A stretch of 58,660 bases of DNA from Bacteroidales bacterium UBA755 (GTDB taxonomy: Bacteria; Bacteroidota; Bacteroidia; Bacteroidales; UBA932), in NCBI GenBank assembly GCA_002297815.1, contig DBKH01000056.1:1919-60578 (forward strand), in the 5' to 3' direction. The translations under genes were made by a program, and so were the position numbers. The notes beneath the pieces were generated by a model. The model did no database searches and was not told where the DNA came from. It saw nothing but the letters and a program-made list of their open reading frames with translations. Below are positions 1 through 8,220 of this stretch, in pieces; positions within the stretch are counted from its first letter, which is position 1, and each line of letters begins with the position of its first letter.

Positions 1-98
1 GTGTAAAGCGGGACGAGAAGGTAGTTGAGGAACCTCCCGATGATGCTGCTCAGGCCGTAGATCGCTGTGTCCTTGGCCAATGACTTCAGATTCGCCAT
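1..98 (-). CDS. Oligosaccharide flippase (Wzx/MATE-like), N-terminal fragment
   Basis: Only the first 32 codons are inside the window; the gene continues past the left edge. The start is ATG at 98-96. The peptide begins MANLKSLAKDTAIYGLSS and continues with a hydrophobic stretch ending LLVPLY. This is the usual N-terminus of Bacteroidota polysaccharide-biosynthesis flippases, which move lipid-linked glycan units across the inner membrane. It lies 7 bases downstream of the SGNH hydrolase stop on the same strand, so the two are probably co-transcribed. The family is inferred from this short N-terminus alone. Confidence 0.7.
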   Translation of the reverse strand, partial: MANLKSLAKDTAIYGLSSIIGRFLNYLLVPLY

Positions 99-105
99 TG
101 TATGT

Positions 106-1197
106 TTACTTTATTCCGTACTTCTTGAGAATCTTAGTAATTGGCTTCCTGATCGACTCGGCCCAAAGTGTGTAGCCGTAATCAGATGGATGGACTCCGT
201 CCACGGAAGTCTCATGGTCGGGAGCTGTGGCACAGGTGGCTGTGACATAATAAACGTCTGGATATTTCTTTATCGCTATATTCATAAGACTGTCAGCTAC
301 TTCTATTCTGCGCCCCTCACTCCTTTCGCTGCTTGTGTTGAAGTTGCGGCTCTCCCTGTAGATGGTCTTCTGGAAGATCAGCGGAATTCCCGGATGGGCC
401 GCCTGCACCTTCTCAATGAACGGGAACAGCCTCTCTTCAATCTGCTCCGGAGTCGGGTTCGAGAACGAGTCGAACACGAATGCGTCCACCTGTGCGGCGC
501 AAAGAACATCCGCGAAATATGGCTGGAGCTTGCAGTTGCCGCTGCATCCAAGGCTCAGAAACTGGAGTCCGGTCATTCTGGAAATCTGGTCAGGGTAGGA
601 CATCCCCGCTCTGGAAGTGCTGATTCCATGAGTGAAGCTGGAACCGAATATTCCAATCCTGTGACGGAACGGGTTCTCAATCGCCTCAATCACCGCGCCT
701 TCGTTGACACCAATCTTGATGGACGCCTCCTCGCTGAGGATCGGTAGGTACATCAGGCACTCGTGCATAGAACCATCCAGATTGCCGATAAGCACGACAT
801 TGTCATCCGGTTTCTGGTCGTGCGTCACCTTGGAGGCGGCCCAAAGCCACCGACCGTCTTTCTTTATGTAAAGATCGTAGCCTCTAGCTGCAAGTCCTCC
901 GGTGTTGGTCGGGAACCCCCTGTCAAGGTACTTAGTCTTCACCGTGATCGTCTTCGAGTCAGTCCTGAACGCCACAGCAAGGCCGGCTGACATCCGGACC
1001 TGCTTGTTCTCTCCAGCCGTGAACCCCTTGAATCTCACCGTGTCAACCCTATGGTAAGGGTTAGGAGTGTCAGTCATCAGCTTCCCGACCATAGTCAGAT
1101 CCGACGCCTCTGTGAAGTTGTACTTCACCTGATTCTTCTGTGCGTAAACCGTCACCACCGAGAGTGACAGCATCAAGATTGCAAAAGTCTTTTTCAT
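106..1197 (-). CDS. Secreted SGNH/GDSL-type esterase
   Basis: A 363-residue protein with a Sec signal peptide (about residues 1-19, ending VYA). It has a two-part layout. An N-terminal beta domain carries a GYDLY motif near 107-110, the hallmark of the small domain that precedes SGNH hydrolases (GxDLY family). A C-terminal SGNH hydrolase follows. The nucleophile block is GSSFTHG (185-191, probable Ser187), a block with LGCSGN lies near 216-221, and the Asp-x-x-His pair is DGVH (333-336). It should act in the periplasm or outside the cell on an acylated polysaccharide; the substrate cannot be told from sequence. It starts 194 bases from the divergent ATPase gene and lies directly upstream of a flippase gene. 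Confidence 0.85.
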   Translation of the reverse strand: MKKTFAILMLSLSVVTVYAQKNQVKYNFTEASDLTMVGKLMTDTPNPYHRVDTVRFKGFTAGENKQVRMSAGLAVAFRTDSKTITVKTKYLDRGFPTNTGGLAARGYDLYIKKDGRWLWAASKVTHDQKPDDNVVLIGNLDGSMHECLMYLPILSEEASIKIGVNEGAVIEAIENPFRHRIGIFGSSFTHGISTSRAGMSYPDQISRMTGLQFLSLGCSGNCKLQPYFADVLCAAQVDAFVFDSFSNPTPEQIEERLFPFIEKVQAAHPGIPLIFQKTIYRESRNFNTSSERSEGRRIEVADSLMNIAIKKYPDVYYVTATCATAPDHETSVDGVHPSDYGYTLWAESIRKPITKILKKYGIK

Positions 1198-1266
1198 ATT
1201 CGTTGATTTTATCGTTCCGCGTTATTTGTCAAAGCCCCTCATTACTCTGATGGAGCGCACAAAGAA

Positions 1267-1274
1267 CAAAAATA
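1267..1274 (-). promoter_or_regulatory. Predicted -7 promoter element for the SGNH esterase
   Basis: On the minus strand this reads TATTTTTG, an exact match to the Bacteroidota -7 consensus TAnnTTTG. It lies about 70 bases upstream of the esterase start codon. No clear -33 element was identified. Confidence 0.5.
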
Positions 1275-1391
1275 GAACATTTTCCTCGGTTTTTGGTAAT
1301 TTTTAGCTGGTTACCTGAATAGGTATGATTCATAGAACTATATGAATGCTTTTTTTTGTATTTTTACGGGTGAAACCAAATTGAATGCAAT

Positions 1392-2990
1392 ATGAAGTAC
1401 CCTATAGGAATACAAAGTTTCGAGAAGATCATCAACGAAGGCTATCTCTACATAGATAAGACCAAGATGATTTACGATTTGATTCATGACGGTAATATTT
1501 ACTTTCTGAGTCGTCCGAGGCGATTCGGCAAGTCTCTTCTCGTTTCTACACTTGAATGTTATTTCCAAGGGAAAAAAGAATTGTTCAAGGGTCTTGCCAT
1601 CGATGGGTTGGAAACTGAATGGAATGAGTATCCGGTATTCCGTGTTGACTTTAACGGCAAGAATTTTACAGAAGGAAGCGAATTGTTAAAAACCTTGACC
1701 GGATTTGTCGAGATGCAGGAAGCTGTTTATGGCAAGGATCCATTCCATGACACTCTTGGCGACAGGTTCTGCTATGTGTTGAAATCCGCCCACGAGAAGA
1801 CAGGACAGCGTGCTGTGGTCTTGATTGATGAATATGACAAACCTTTGTTGGACGTGCTGGACACTAGGCTGGAAACTGTTGTTGATGGTCAAAAAAGGAA
1901 AATTGAGGATTGGAACCGTGAGGTGCTGAAAGGGTTCTATTCTGTATTCAAGGCCGCTGATGAACATCTTCAGTTCGTATTGCTTACCGGTGTCACTAAA
2001 TTCTCGCAAGTCAGTGTGTTCAGTGGCTTCAACCAACCTGATGACATCAGCCTGTCGGCCAGATATGACACCTTGTTAGGAGTTACCGAGGAAGAACTTC
2101 ATACTGTCTTTAAGGAGCAAATCAAGGAGATGGCTTTGGAATATGAGCTAAGCGAGGACGATATGAAGGCAAAACTGAAGCGGCAGTTCGATGGCTATCA
2201 TTTCAGCCGCCGGCTGAAGGGTGTGTATAATCCTTTCAGCGTGCTTCGCGCGTTCAATGAAATGTGGATTGACGACTATTGGTTCAAAACGGGCTCTCCA
2301 TCCTATCTTGTCCGTCTTTTGGCTCATTGCAATGAGAACATCAATGAATTGGTGGGCAGGTATTACACACCGCAAGACTTTGATGACTACAAGGCTGATG
2401 TCGAGCGTCCTCTTCCGATGATCTATCAAAGCGGCTATCTCACCATCAAGGGCTACAAGCGCTTGACCAATTCCTATCTTTTGGATTTTCCTAATGACGA
2501 GGTGAAACGTGGTTTTGTCACCTTGCTGACATCCAGCTACCTCAAACCAAAGGAGAATCCTGGCTCATGGGTCCTTGACGTGATAGAAGCTATGGAAGGT
2601 GGAGAACTTGAATGCTTGAGAAAACTCTTCACGTCTTTTCTGGCGAGCATCCCGTATTCTCAACGTCGCAAGGATGATGAACGGGAGAAGGAGCGTTATT
2701 TCCAGTACACCTTTTATCTCATTCTGCGCATGATCAGTTCTTACACCGTCTTCACGGAAAAAGAGCAAAGCGAAGGCAGGGTGGATTGCGTTGTCGAGAC
2801 CTCGAAAGATGTGTATATCTTTGAATTCAAGCTTGATGGCTCCGCTGAAGCCGCCTTGGACCAAATCAAGGACAAAGGCTATGCCCGTGAATATGAAGCG
2901 GGCCGGAAACGCATCCACTTGATTGGCTGCGATTTTTCCTCAAAAACCGGAACAATTGACGGCTGGAAAGTCTGCTCTCTTAATCAATAA
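1392..2990 (+). CDS. AAA-ATPase-like / PD-(D/E)XK nuclease-domain protein
   Basis: A 532-residue protein of the PF09820 (AAA-ATPase-like) plus PF08011 (PD-(D/E)XK, family 9) architecture, which is abundant and multi-copy in Bacteroidota. Its N-terminus has the family signature YPIGIQSFEKI, followed by a P-loop in SRPRRFGKS (about 40-48) and a Walker B-like VVLIDEYD near residue 142. The C-terminal region has EGRVDCVV followed by YIFEFKLDG, the Asp and E-x-K core of the nuclease fold. The biological role of the family is not established; a selfish or mobile-element-associated role is often suspected. It stands alone between unrelated genes. A paralogue with the same length and motifs lies at 55348-56907. 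Confidence 0.85.
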   Translation: MKYPIGIQSFEKIINEGYLYIDKTKMIYDLIHDGNIYFLSRPRRFGKSLLVSTLECYFQGKKELFKGLAIDGLETEWNEYPVFRVDFNGKNFTEGSELLKTLTGFVEMQEAVYGKDPFHDTLGDRFCYVLKSAHEKTGQRAVVLIDEYDKPLLDVLDTRLETVVDGQKRKIEDWNREVLKGFYSVFKAADEHLQFVLLTGVTKFSQVSVFSGFNQPDDISLSARYDTLLGVTEEELHTVFKEQIKEMALEYELSEDDMKAKLKRQFDGYHFSRRLKGVYNPFSVLRAFNEMWIDDYWFKTGSPSYLVRLLAHCNENINELVGRYYTPQDFDDYKADVERPLPMIYQSGYLTIKGYKRLTNSYLLDFPNDEVKRGFVTLLTSSYLKPKENPGSWVLDVIEAMEGGELECLRKLFTSFLASIPYSQRRKDDEREKERYFQYTFYLILRMISSYTVFTEKEQSEGRVDCVVETSKDVYIFEFKLDGSAEAALDQIKDKGYAREYEAGRKRIHLIGCDFSSKTGTIDGWKVCSLNQ

Positions 2991-3296
2991 AAGGTGAAAA
3001 GGAAAGCCGTGGCACTTAACTAAGTGACAGTGAGATGAATAATGACTCTTTCTGGTCGTCTAAGTCGTACAGGGAATGTGGCTAAAATCTTTGATAATCA
3101 AACTGTTGTCTGCCACGCGAAATAAACTTTACTTGTTGCCATAAATTTGCTACTTTTGCACTGCATACCTAGGGGCCGTGAATATTTCTGCGGATCTGAG
3201 GTTTGTAAGGTTGAATGACTGTTTTTGATTTGTTGGGGATGCTATATTTAAAACGAAAAACTTCCGACAGACGGATCAAAATAGTCTCTGAATATT
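2991..3296 (+). promoter_or_regulatory. 306-bp intergenic region with promoter of the MFS transporter
   Basis: No gene is seen here. The region holds a good Bacteroidota promoter on the plus strand: TTTA at 3128-3131, a 19-base spacer and TACTTTTG at 3151-3158, matching TTTG-N19/21-TAnnTTTG. This would leave a leader of about 130 bases before the transporter ATG at 3297. I see no convincing riboswitch or terminator fold in the leader. Confidence 0.55.
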
Positions 3297-4643
3297 ATGA
3301 GTCTATATTCATTCTATAGGATCTCGAAGCCAGCGGAGGACAAGGTCGCTCCGGAGAGGGTGGAAGGGGAGTACAGGCGTCTGCGGAGCCGCACGTTCTG
3401 GGGCGTGACGTGGGCTTATGCTCTCTACTACGTCTGCAGGATGGCTATGAGCGTTGTGAAGCAGCCCTTGATAGACGGGGAAATATTCACCGCTGCGCAG
3501 CTTGGAATCATCGGTTCTGCGTTTTATTTCGTCTATGCTTTCGGCAAGTTCGCCAACGGGTTCATCGCTGACTACTGCAACGTGCGTCGCTTCATGGCCA
3601 CAGGTCTTCTGATCTCAACAGTGGTCAATCTTCTGATGGGAGTTCTCGGATTGCTCCAAGGTTGGACTGGCACCTCCACGATGCTGCTGTTCATTGTGTT
3701 CGCTGTCTTCTGGGGAGTCAATGGTTTCTGTCAGTCGATGGGCGCTCCTCCAGGTGTCATCAGCCTCTCACGATGGTTTCCGCTTGAACGCAGAGGAACA
3801 TATTACAGCATCTTCAGTGCCACGCCTTATTTGGGTAAATCGTTGTCAGTGTTTGCTTTAGGGCTGATTGTCGGCTGGGCTGGATGGGAATATGGCTTCA
3901 TCTTCTCCGCTGTGGCCGGAGTGCTCGGTTCGGTGATGATCCTGCTGATGGTCTCTGACACACCGGAAAGCCGTGGCCTTCCTTCGGTGCAGACGTTGAC
4001 TGGAGAGAAACCTCAGAAGACGGACTCCATGCCGATCAAGGAACTTCAGAAAATGGTGGTCCGTCATCCGGGAATATGGATAATCGCCCTTTCGAGCGCC
4101 TTCGTGTACATCACCCAGCACGCTGTCAGCGAGTGGGGAGTGCTTTTCCTCCAGAAAAGCAAGGGCTTTTCTCTTGCCGGAGCGACACAGATCATAGCGT
4201 TCTCCGAGGCTTTTGGAATAGCCGGAACCGTGCTGGCAGGCTGGCTTTCCGACCGTGTTTTCAAAGGGAACCGTTTCATTCCTGTGCTGATCTCCGGAAT
4301 GCTTTGCCTGCTGTCGCTCGGAGCATTCCTTTTCACCGGTGGGGGATATTCATTGAACATCGTCTATGTGTCGGTGTTCAGTCTGGCTATCGGTGTGGTC
4401 TATTGCACTGTGGCCGGCCTGATGGCACTTGACATCGTGCCTCGTAAGGCCACCGGGGCTGCACTTGGAATGGTAGGTTTGGCAAGTTATGCCGCTGCCG
4501 GTGTACAGAACATCGTCAGCGGCATCATGATAGGGGAGAACGATTTTGATTTCGCCCCCGTTTCCGTGTTCTGGATTGTGGCTTGTCTCTTAAGTTTCCT
4601 TATTCCGGTTCTGTCGTGGAGGTCACTTCGACAGGCTCAGTGA
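3297..4643 (+). CDS. MFS transporter, organophosphate:phosphate antiporter family (GlpT/UhpT-like)
   Basis: A 448-residue membrane protein with about twelve hydrophobic segments and the sequence features of the OPA family: WAYALYYVCRMAMS in the first helix region and GVNGFCQSMGAPPGV further on, followed by SRWFPLERRGTYYSI. The family exchanges glycerol-3-phosphate, hexose phosphates or similar compounds for phosphate across the inner membrane; the substrate here is unknown. The last seven sense codons (RSLRQAQ) and the TGA stop fall inside or at the edge of a copy of the dispersed palindromic repeat (4621-4645), so the repeat has supplied the C-terminus. It converges on the CoA-transferase gene with only 5 bases between stops. 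Confidence 0.85.
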   Translation: MSLYSFYRISKPAEDKVAPERVEGEYRRLRSRTFWGVTWAYALYYVCRMAMSVVKQPLIDGEIFTAAQLGIIGSAFYFVYAFGKFANGFIADYCNVRRFMATGLLISTVVNLLMGVLGLLQGWTGTSTMLLFIVFAVFWGVNGFCQSMGAPPGVISLSRWFPLERRGTYYSIFSATPYLGKSLSVFALGLIVGWAGWEYGFIFSAVAGVLGSVMILLMVSDTPESRGLPSVQTLTGEKPQKTDSMPIKELQKMVVRHPGIWIIALSSAFVYITQHAVSEWGVLFLQKSKGFSLAGATQIIAFSEAFGIAGTVLAGWLSDRVFKGNRFIPVLISGMLCLLSLGAFLFTGGGYSLNIVYVSVFSLAIGVVYCTVAGLMALDIVPRKATGAALGMVGLASYAAAGVQNIVSGIMIGENDFDFAPVSVFWIVACLLSFLIPVLSWRSLRQAQ

Positions 4644-4645
4644 CC
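4621..4645. repeat. Dispersed palindromic repeat, family A
   Basis: A perfect copy: arms GGTCACT and AGTGACC around the 11-base centre TCGACAGGCTC. It overlaps the 3' end of the MFS transporter and provides its stop codon. It could also act as a hairpin between the two convergent genes. Confidence 0.9.
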
Positions 4646-4648
4646 TGA

Positions 4649-5950
4649 TCAAATCTTCACCACGTGCCAGTGCGGCCCGAATCTCTCGAACGAAGCCTTG
4701 TCAAGCATCTCGCGGTCGTCCGGGTGGGCGATGCTGATGAGAAGCTTGGCGCGCTCCTGGAGCGACTTGCCGTACAGATTCACGGCACCATATTCAGTGA
4801 CAATCCAATGAGCGTCGGCACGAGGAGTGACAACTCCCGCCCCAGGGTTCAGGAAAGGAACAATCTTCGCCTTGCCCTTGTTTGTCCGGGAAGCGAACGC
4901 TGTCATCGACACTCCGCCCTCTGACATCGAGGCTCCCTTAACGAAATCCAGCTGGCCACCGGTTCCGGAGAATATCCTCGTCCCGATCGAGTCAGCGCAG
5001 ATCTGCCCGGTCAGATCGACCTCTGTGGCGGAGTTGATCGCCATCATACAAGGGTTCTGACAGATGACCCAAGGGTCGTTGACGTACTTGATGTCCTTCA
5101 TCAGCACGTCCGGATTGTGGTCGATGAATGAATATACCTCCTGTGATCCTAGTAGGAACGAAGCCACGATCTTGCCCTTGTCGATCTTCTTGTTGGCACC
5201 GTTCACAACGCCTTTCTTGATAAGGCGTAGAACCCCGTCAGCGAACATCTCCGTGTGCACACCAAGGTTCTTGTGATCAACAAGCTGTGCTGCCAAAGCG
5301 TTAGGCAGTGCCCCGATTCCCATCTGGATGCAAGCTCCGTCCGGCACGAGCTCAGCGCAGTTCTTTCCGATCAGCACTTCAGTCGGAGTAGGCTCGGCGA
5401 AATCCTTGGAAACCAGCGGAGTGTCATCCTTGACAAGGTAGTCGAAAACATCCAGCGAAACCAAATCCCCATAGGCAAAAGGCACATGAGGGTTCACCAC
5501 AGCAATCTTCACCCTTGCTGTCTCGATGGCAGCTAATGAGCAGTCAACCGAAGTTCCAAGCGACACCATCCCGTTCTCGTCCGGAAGAGACACCTGGACC
5601 AAGGCTGCTCCCAACTTGATTGCTCCACTGCGGTAAAGTTTCTGAGACTCACCAAGATGCACCGGCACATAGTCAGCGTACCCGGAATTCACGTTAGGGC
5701 GCACATTCGGGCCGATAAAGAACCCCTGCTCAAAGAAGATTCCTGAATATTTTGGATCTGAATATGGAGCCGGCCCTTCGGTGTGGAAGTGGTGGAAATG
5801 CAGGTCCTCGACATCTCCGGAGTCGGCCCTGTGCACAAGTGCGTCAATCAAAATGTGCGGCACACTTGCCACACTGCTTAAATGAATATGGTCGCCCGAC
5901 TTTATGGCCTTGACCGCCTCGTCAGCGGAAACGTAATGAAATTCTTGCAT
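4649..5950 (-). CDS. Acyl-CoA:carboxylate CoA-transferase / acetyl-CoA hydrolase family
   Basis: A 433-residue cytoplasmic enzyme of the acetyl-CoA hydrolase/transferase family (family I CoA transferases such as 4-hydroxybutyrate or butyrate:acetate CoA-transferase). It has the N-terminal half (AVKAIKSGDHIHLSS) and the C-terminal half with GIGALPNALA followed by LGVHTEMFADG. Glu234 in HTEM matches the catalytic glutamate that forms the glutamyl-CoA thioester. It would move CoA between short-chain acids, as in acetate, butyrate, propionate or succinate metabolism; the exact substrate pair cannot be read from sequence. The gene is single, with its own promoter and a GC-rich leader hairpin. Confidence 0.85.
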   Translation of the reverse strand: MQEFHYVSADEAVKAIKSGDHIHLSSVASVPHILIDALVHRADSGDVEDLHFHHFHTEGPAPYSDPKYSGIFFEQGFFIGPNVRPNVNSGYADYVPVHLGESQKLYRSGAIKLGAALVQVSLPDENGMVSLGTSVDCSLAAIETARVKIAVVNPHVPFAYGDLVSLDVFDYLVKDDTPLVSKDFAEPTPTEVLIGKNCAELVPDGACIQMGIGALPNALAAQLVDHKNLGVHTEMFADGVLRLIKKGVVNGANKKIDKGKIVASFLLGSQEVYSFIDHNPDVLMKDIKYVNDPWVICQNPCMMAINSATEVDLTGQICADSIGTRIFSGTGGQLDFVKGASMSEGGVSMTAFASRTNKGKAKIVPFLNPGAGVVTPRADAHWIVTEYGAVNLYGKSLQERAKLLISIAHPDDREMLDKASFERFGPHWHVVKI

Positions 5951-6010
5951 TGCTCAATAATATTAATTATCCGGTTTCTGTGAGTTGGCGACCGTGGATA
6001 ATTATTATTT

Positions 6011-6035
6011 GCCCCGCGGTTGCCAATCGCGGGGC
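6011..6035 (-). promoter_or_regulatory. GC-rich hairpin in the 5' leader of the CoA-transferase
   Basis: A perfect 8-bp inverted repeat, GCCCCGCG and CGCGGGGC, around a 9-base centre. It sits immediately downstream of the -7 element at 6035-6042, so the transcript would start near or within it. It may be a stabilising 5' mRNA hairpin or an operator. Confidence 0.5.
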
Positions 6036-6042
6036 AAAGATA
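6035..6042 (-). promoter_or_regulatory. Predicted -7 promoter element for the CoA-transferase
   Basis: On the minus strand it reads TATCTTTG, an exact TAnnTTTG match, about 85 bases upstream of the start codon at 5950. Confidence 0.55.
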
Positions 6043-6082
6043 GCATTTTTGGAACTTTATTCAAATTTCATGTTAAAACTGC

Positions 6083-6107
6083 GGTCGCTGAGCTTGTCGA
6101 AGTGTCC
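6083..6107. repeat. Dispersed palindromic repeat, family A (degenerate copy)
   Basis: It reads GGTCGCT, centre GAGCTTGTCGA, AGTGTCC. One arm has diverged. It lies just 3' of the Zn peptidase gene, in the interval between the peptidase stop and the CoA-transferase promoter. Confidence 0.75.
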
Positions 6108-6134
6108 AATGATCTTGTCGAGACGTTTGGTAAA

Positions 6135-6824
6135 CTACCTCCTGTCGTTCAAGAAAGAAAGATAGTAAAGCAATGTCGCCAGAGAACCTACCGCTGCGAT
6201 GACATAGGTATAAGCCGCCCATTTCAAGGCGTCAATCGCCATCGGTTTGGTCTCATAGTTTGTTATCCCCGCACTTTCCAGCCAATTGACAGCCCTATGA
6301 CTAGCGTTGATCTCAACAGGAAGAGTTACGAAACTGAATAAGGTGGTCATTGCGAAGAGGATAACCCCGAAAATAAGCATAGGATAACTGTGGAACATGC
6401 TGACCATCAAGACTCCTGCGAGAAGAACCCACTGCACGATCCTGCTTGAGAAGCTCACGACAGGAACGAGGGCAGTGCGTAGCCTGAGTGGAAGATAGCC
6501 TTTCGCATGCTGAACCACATGCCCGCACTCATGAGCAGCCACAGCAGCTGCGGCTACATTGCTTTGGTTATAGACAGCCTCGCTGAGGTTAACTGTCTTT
6601 GTCTGTGGATTGTAATGGTCAGTAAGACGTCCAGGAATGCAAGTGACCTTCACATCCGTGATTCCATTGTCAGAGAGCATCTTGCGTGCTACTTCAGCTC
6701 CGGTCATACCATTTGTGGTCGGAACCCGCGAGTACTTTGTGAATCTGCTTTGAAGCATGCTTTGGATGATTTGACTGAGAATCATCACAACAATCATTAT
6801 TATCCAAATTGATCCAGTGCTCAT
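6135..6824 (-). CDS. Zinc metallopeptidase, YugP-like membrane protease
   Basis: A 229-residue membrane protein of the YugP-like zinc peptidase family (PF04298). It has an N-terminal membrane segment, the zinc-binding motif HECGH at about 98-102 within AAAVAAHECGHVVQHA, and two or three C-terminal hydrophobic helices. I chose the ATG at 6824 (MSTGSIWII) rather than an upstream in-frame start, because the preceding codons are not family-like and MSTG opens directly into the membrane helix. The physiological substrate is unknown; the family is thought to act in membrane-protein quality control. It is divergent from alr. Confidence 0.85.
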   Translation of the reverse strand: MSTGSIWIIMIVVMILSQIIQSMLQSRFTKYSRVPTTNGMTGAEVARKMLSDNGITDVKVTCIPGRLTDHYNPQTKTVNLSEAVYNQSNVAAAAVAAHECGHVVQHAKGYLPLRLRTALVPVVSFSSRIVQWVLLAGVLMVSMFHSYPMLIFGVILFAMTTLFSFVTLPVEINASHRAVNWLESAGITNYETKPMAIDALKWAAYTYVIAAVGSLATLLYYLSFLNDRR

Positions 6825-6980
6825 AATGTTTTCTGTTTGTTTTAAATTTTGCGAGCAGACAATTGCAAGCGTAAAAATCAACTATCCATCCGGGCGATTG
6901 TCCACCCTCGAAGCCTTTATCAAGTAGCAGGCCAAAGACCAAATATAAAAATTTTGACAGAGACTTTGATGGAAAAACAG

Positions 6981-6988
6981 TAATTTTG
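6981..6988 (+). promoter_or_regulatory. Predicted -7 promoter element for alr
   Basis: TAATTTTG, an exact TAnnTTTG match, 20 bases upstream of the ATG at 7009. A TTTG lies at 6954-6957, slightly further away than the usual 19-21 bases. The leader would be very short. Confidence 0.55.
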
Positions 6989-7008
6989 TCAGTTTTTAGG
7001 AACATAAC

Positions 7009-8124
7009 ATGTCAAACGGTACAACAGATTTCTCTCGTCTGGAGCTTAATCTCCAGAATTGCCTTGGCAATTACCGGTACTTCCGCTCCAAACTCAAGCG
7101 GATGACCAAACTCCTTGTCCTTGTCAAGGCCAATGCCTACGGCCATGGTGCTGTGGAGTTCGCTCTCATGATGCAGAACGCTGGTGCGGACTATCTGGCC
7201 GTGGCTCTTCCCGTAGAGGGAATCGAACTCAGGCAAGCCGGTATCAGTCTTCCGATTCTTGTTCTGACCGCTGGCACTGACTATTTTGACGAGATTATTG
7301 AGAACCGTCTTGAGCCTGGAATCCCTAACCTCTACACTCTTAAAGCGTTGGTCTCTACACTTCAAAGCCGTGGGATAGAGAACTTTCCCATCCACATTAA
7401 GTTGGACACAGGAATGCATAGGCTTGGATTCATGACAAGTGAGTTGGATGAGTTGAATGATTATCTAAAGACGTGCCCGGAGGTGAAAGTTAAGTCGGTA
7501 TATTCCCATCTAGCAGTCGCAGAGGATCCTAAGATGGATCAGTTTACAATGGGGCAGATTGCGATGTTTGAGAGCAACGCTGCGAAGATAGACGAGTCTT
7601 TGGGCTATCATCCGATGTGGCATGTCCTAAACTCGGCAGGCATTGAGAGGTTCCCGCAGTTCCAGCATGACATGGTGCGACTCGGGATAGGAATATACGG
7701 GATCAGCTCTCTCCCTGATGTCCATCTCAATCCGGTTGCGTCCCTAAAGGTCAAGATTCTGCAAATCAAAGATTTAAGGCCGAATGATGGTGCCATAGGT
7801 TATGGACAGCATGGCTTGATAGCCCCAGAAGGAACTCGCATTGCTACCATTCCTGTTGGTTATGCTGACGGGATTGACAGGCATCTTGGTTGCGGGCATG
7901 CCAGTTTTTCTCTAAACGGGCATCGTGTTCCGACCATAGGCAACATCTGTATGGACATGTGCATGCTTGATGTGACCGGAGTTCCTGCCGAGGTGGGGGA
8001 CACTGTGACCATCTTCGGGGAGGATCCTACTGTTAGTGAACTTGCAAAGATTTTGGACACAATTCCTTACGAGATAATGACTTCTGTTCCACGCCGCATA
8101 GAACGCGTCATTGTCCGCAATTAG
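7009..8124 (+). CDS. alr: Alanine racemase
   Basis: A 371-residue PLP enzyme that interconverts L- and D-alanine, supplying D-Ala for peptidoglycan in the cytoplasm. The N-terminal barrel has the PLP-lysine motif VKANAYGHG (Lys40). The C-terminal beta domain carries the second catalytic base Tyr265 in GAIGYGQHG, followed by the family signature IPVGYADG. Length and motif spacing are normal for Alr. It is a single-domain enzyme, not the MurF-Alr fusion seen in many Bacteroidota. The gene ends just before a cluster of dispersed repeats and converges on a DJ-1 gene. Confidence 0.95.
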   Translation: MSNGTTDFSRLELNLQNCLGNYRYFRSKLKRMTKLLVLVKANAYGHGAVEFALMMQNAGADYLAVALPVEGIELRQAGISLPILVLTAGTDYFDEIIENRLEPGIPNLYTLKALVSTLQSRGIENFPIHIKLDTGMHRLGFMTSELDELNDYLKTCPEVKVKSVYSHLAVAEDPKMDQFTMGQIAMFESNAAKIDESLGYHPMWHVLNSAGIERFPQFQHDMVRLGIGIYGISSLPDVHLNPVASLKVKILQIKDLRPNDGAIGYGQHGLIAPEGTRIATIPVGYADGIDRHLGCGHASFSLNGHRVPTIGNICMDMCMLDVTGVPAEVGDTVTIFGEDPTVSELAKILDTIPYEIMTSVPRRIERVIVRN

Positions 8125-8125
8125 C

Positions 8126-8218
8126 CACTCCGACAGGCTCAGTGTCTATTCACTGCTGGTCGCTGAGCCTATCGCTGAGCCGGTCGCTGAGCTTGTCGAA
8201 GCGCCTGTCGAAGCGCCT
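8126..8218. repeat. Cluster of family A palindromic repeats
   Basis: Several full, truncated and overlapping copies fill nearly the whole alr/DJ-1 intergenic gap. A CCGACAGGCTCAGTG half-copy comes first. GGTCGCTGAGCC units follow, then GCTTGTCGAAGCG and a trailing CTGTCGAAGCG. The nested order suggests repeated insertion or slippage within existing copies. The two genes are convergent, so the cluster may also act as a terminator region. Confidence 0.8.
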
Positions 8219-8220
8219 AT

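Noticed and set aside
67..747. A 226-codon open frame on the plus strand
   Set aside because: It lies opposite the SGNH hydrolase, which has a signal peptide and catalytic motifs. The plus frame has no recognisable domain.
8126..8218. Repeat cluster as a CRISPR array
   Set aside because: Spacing between units is irregular, units overlap, and they are palindromic copies of a dispersed element.
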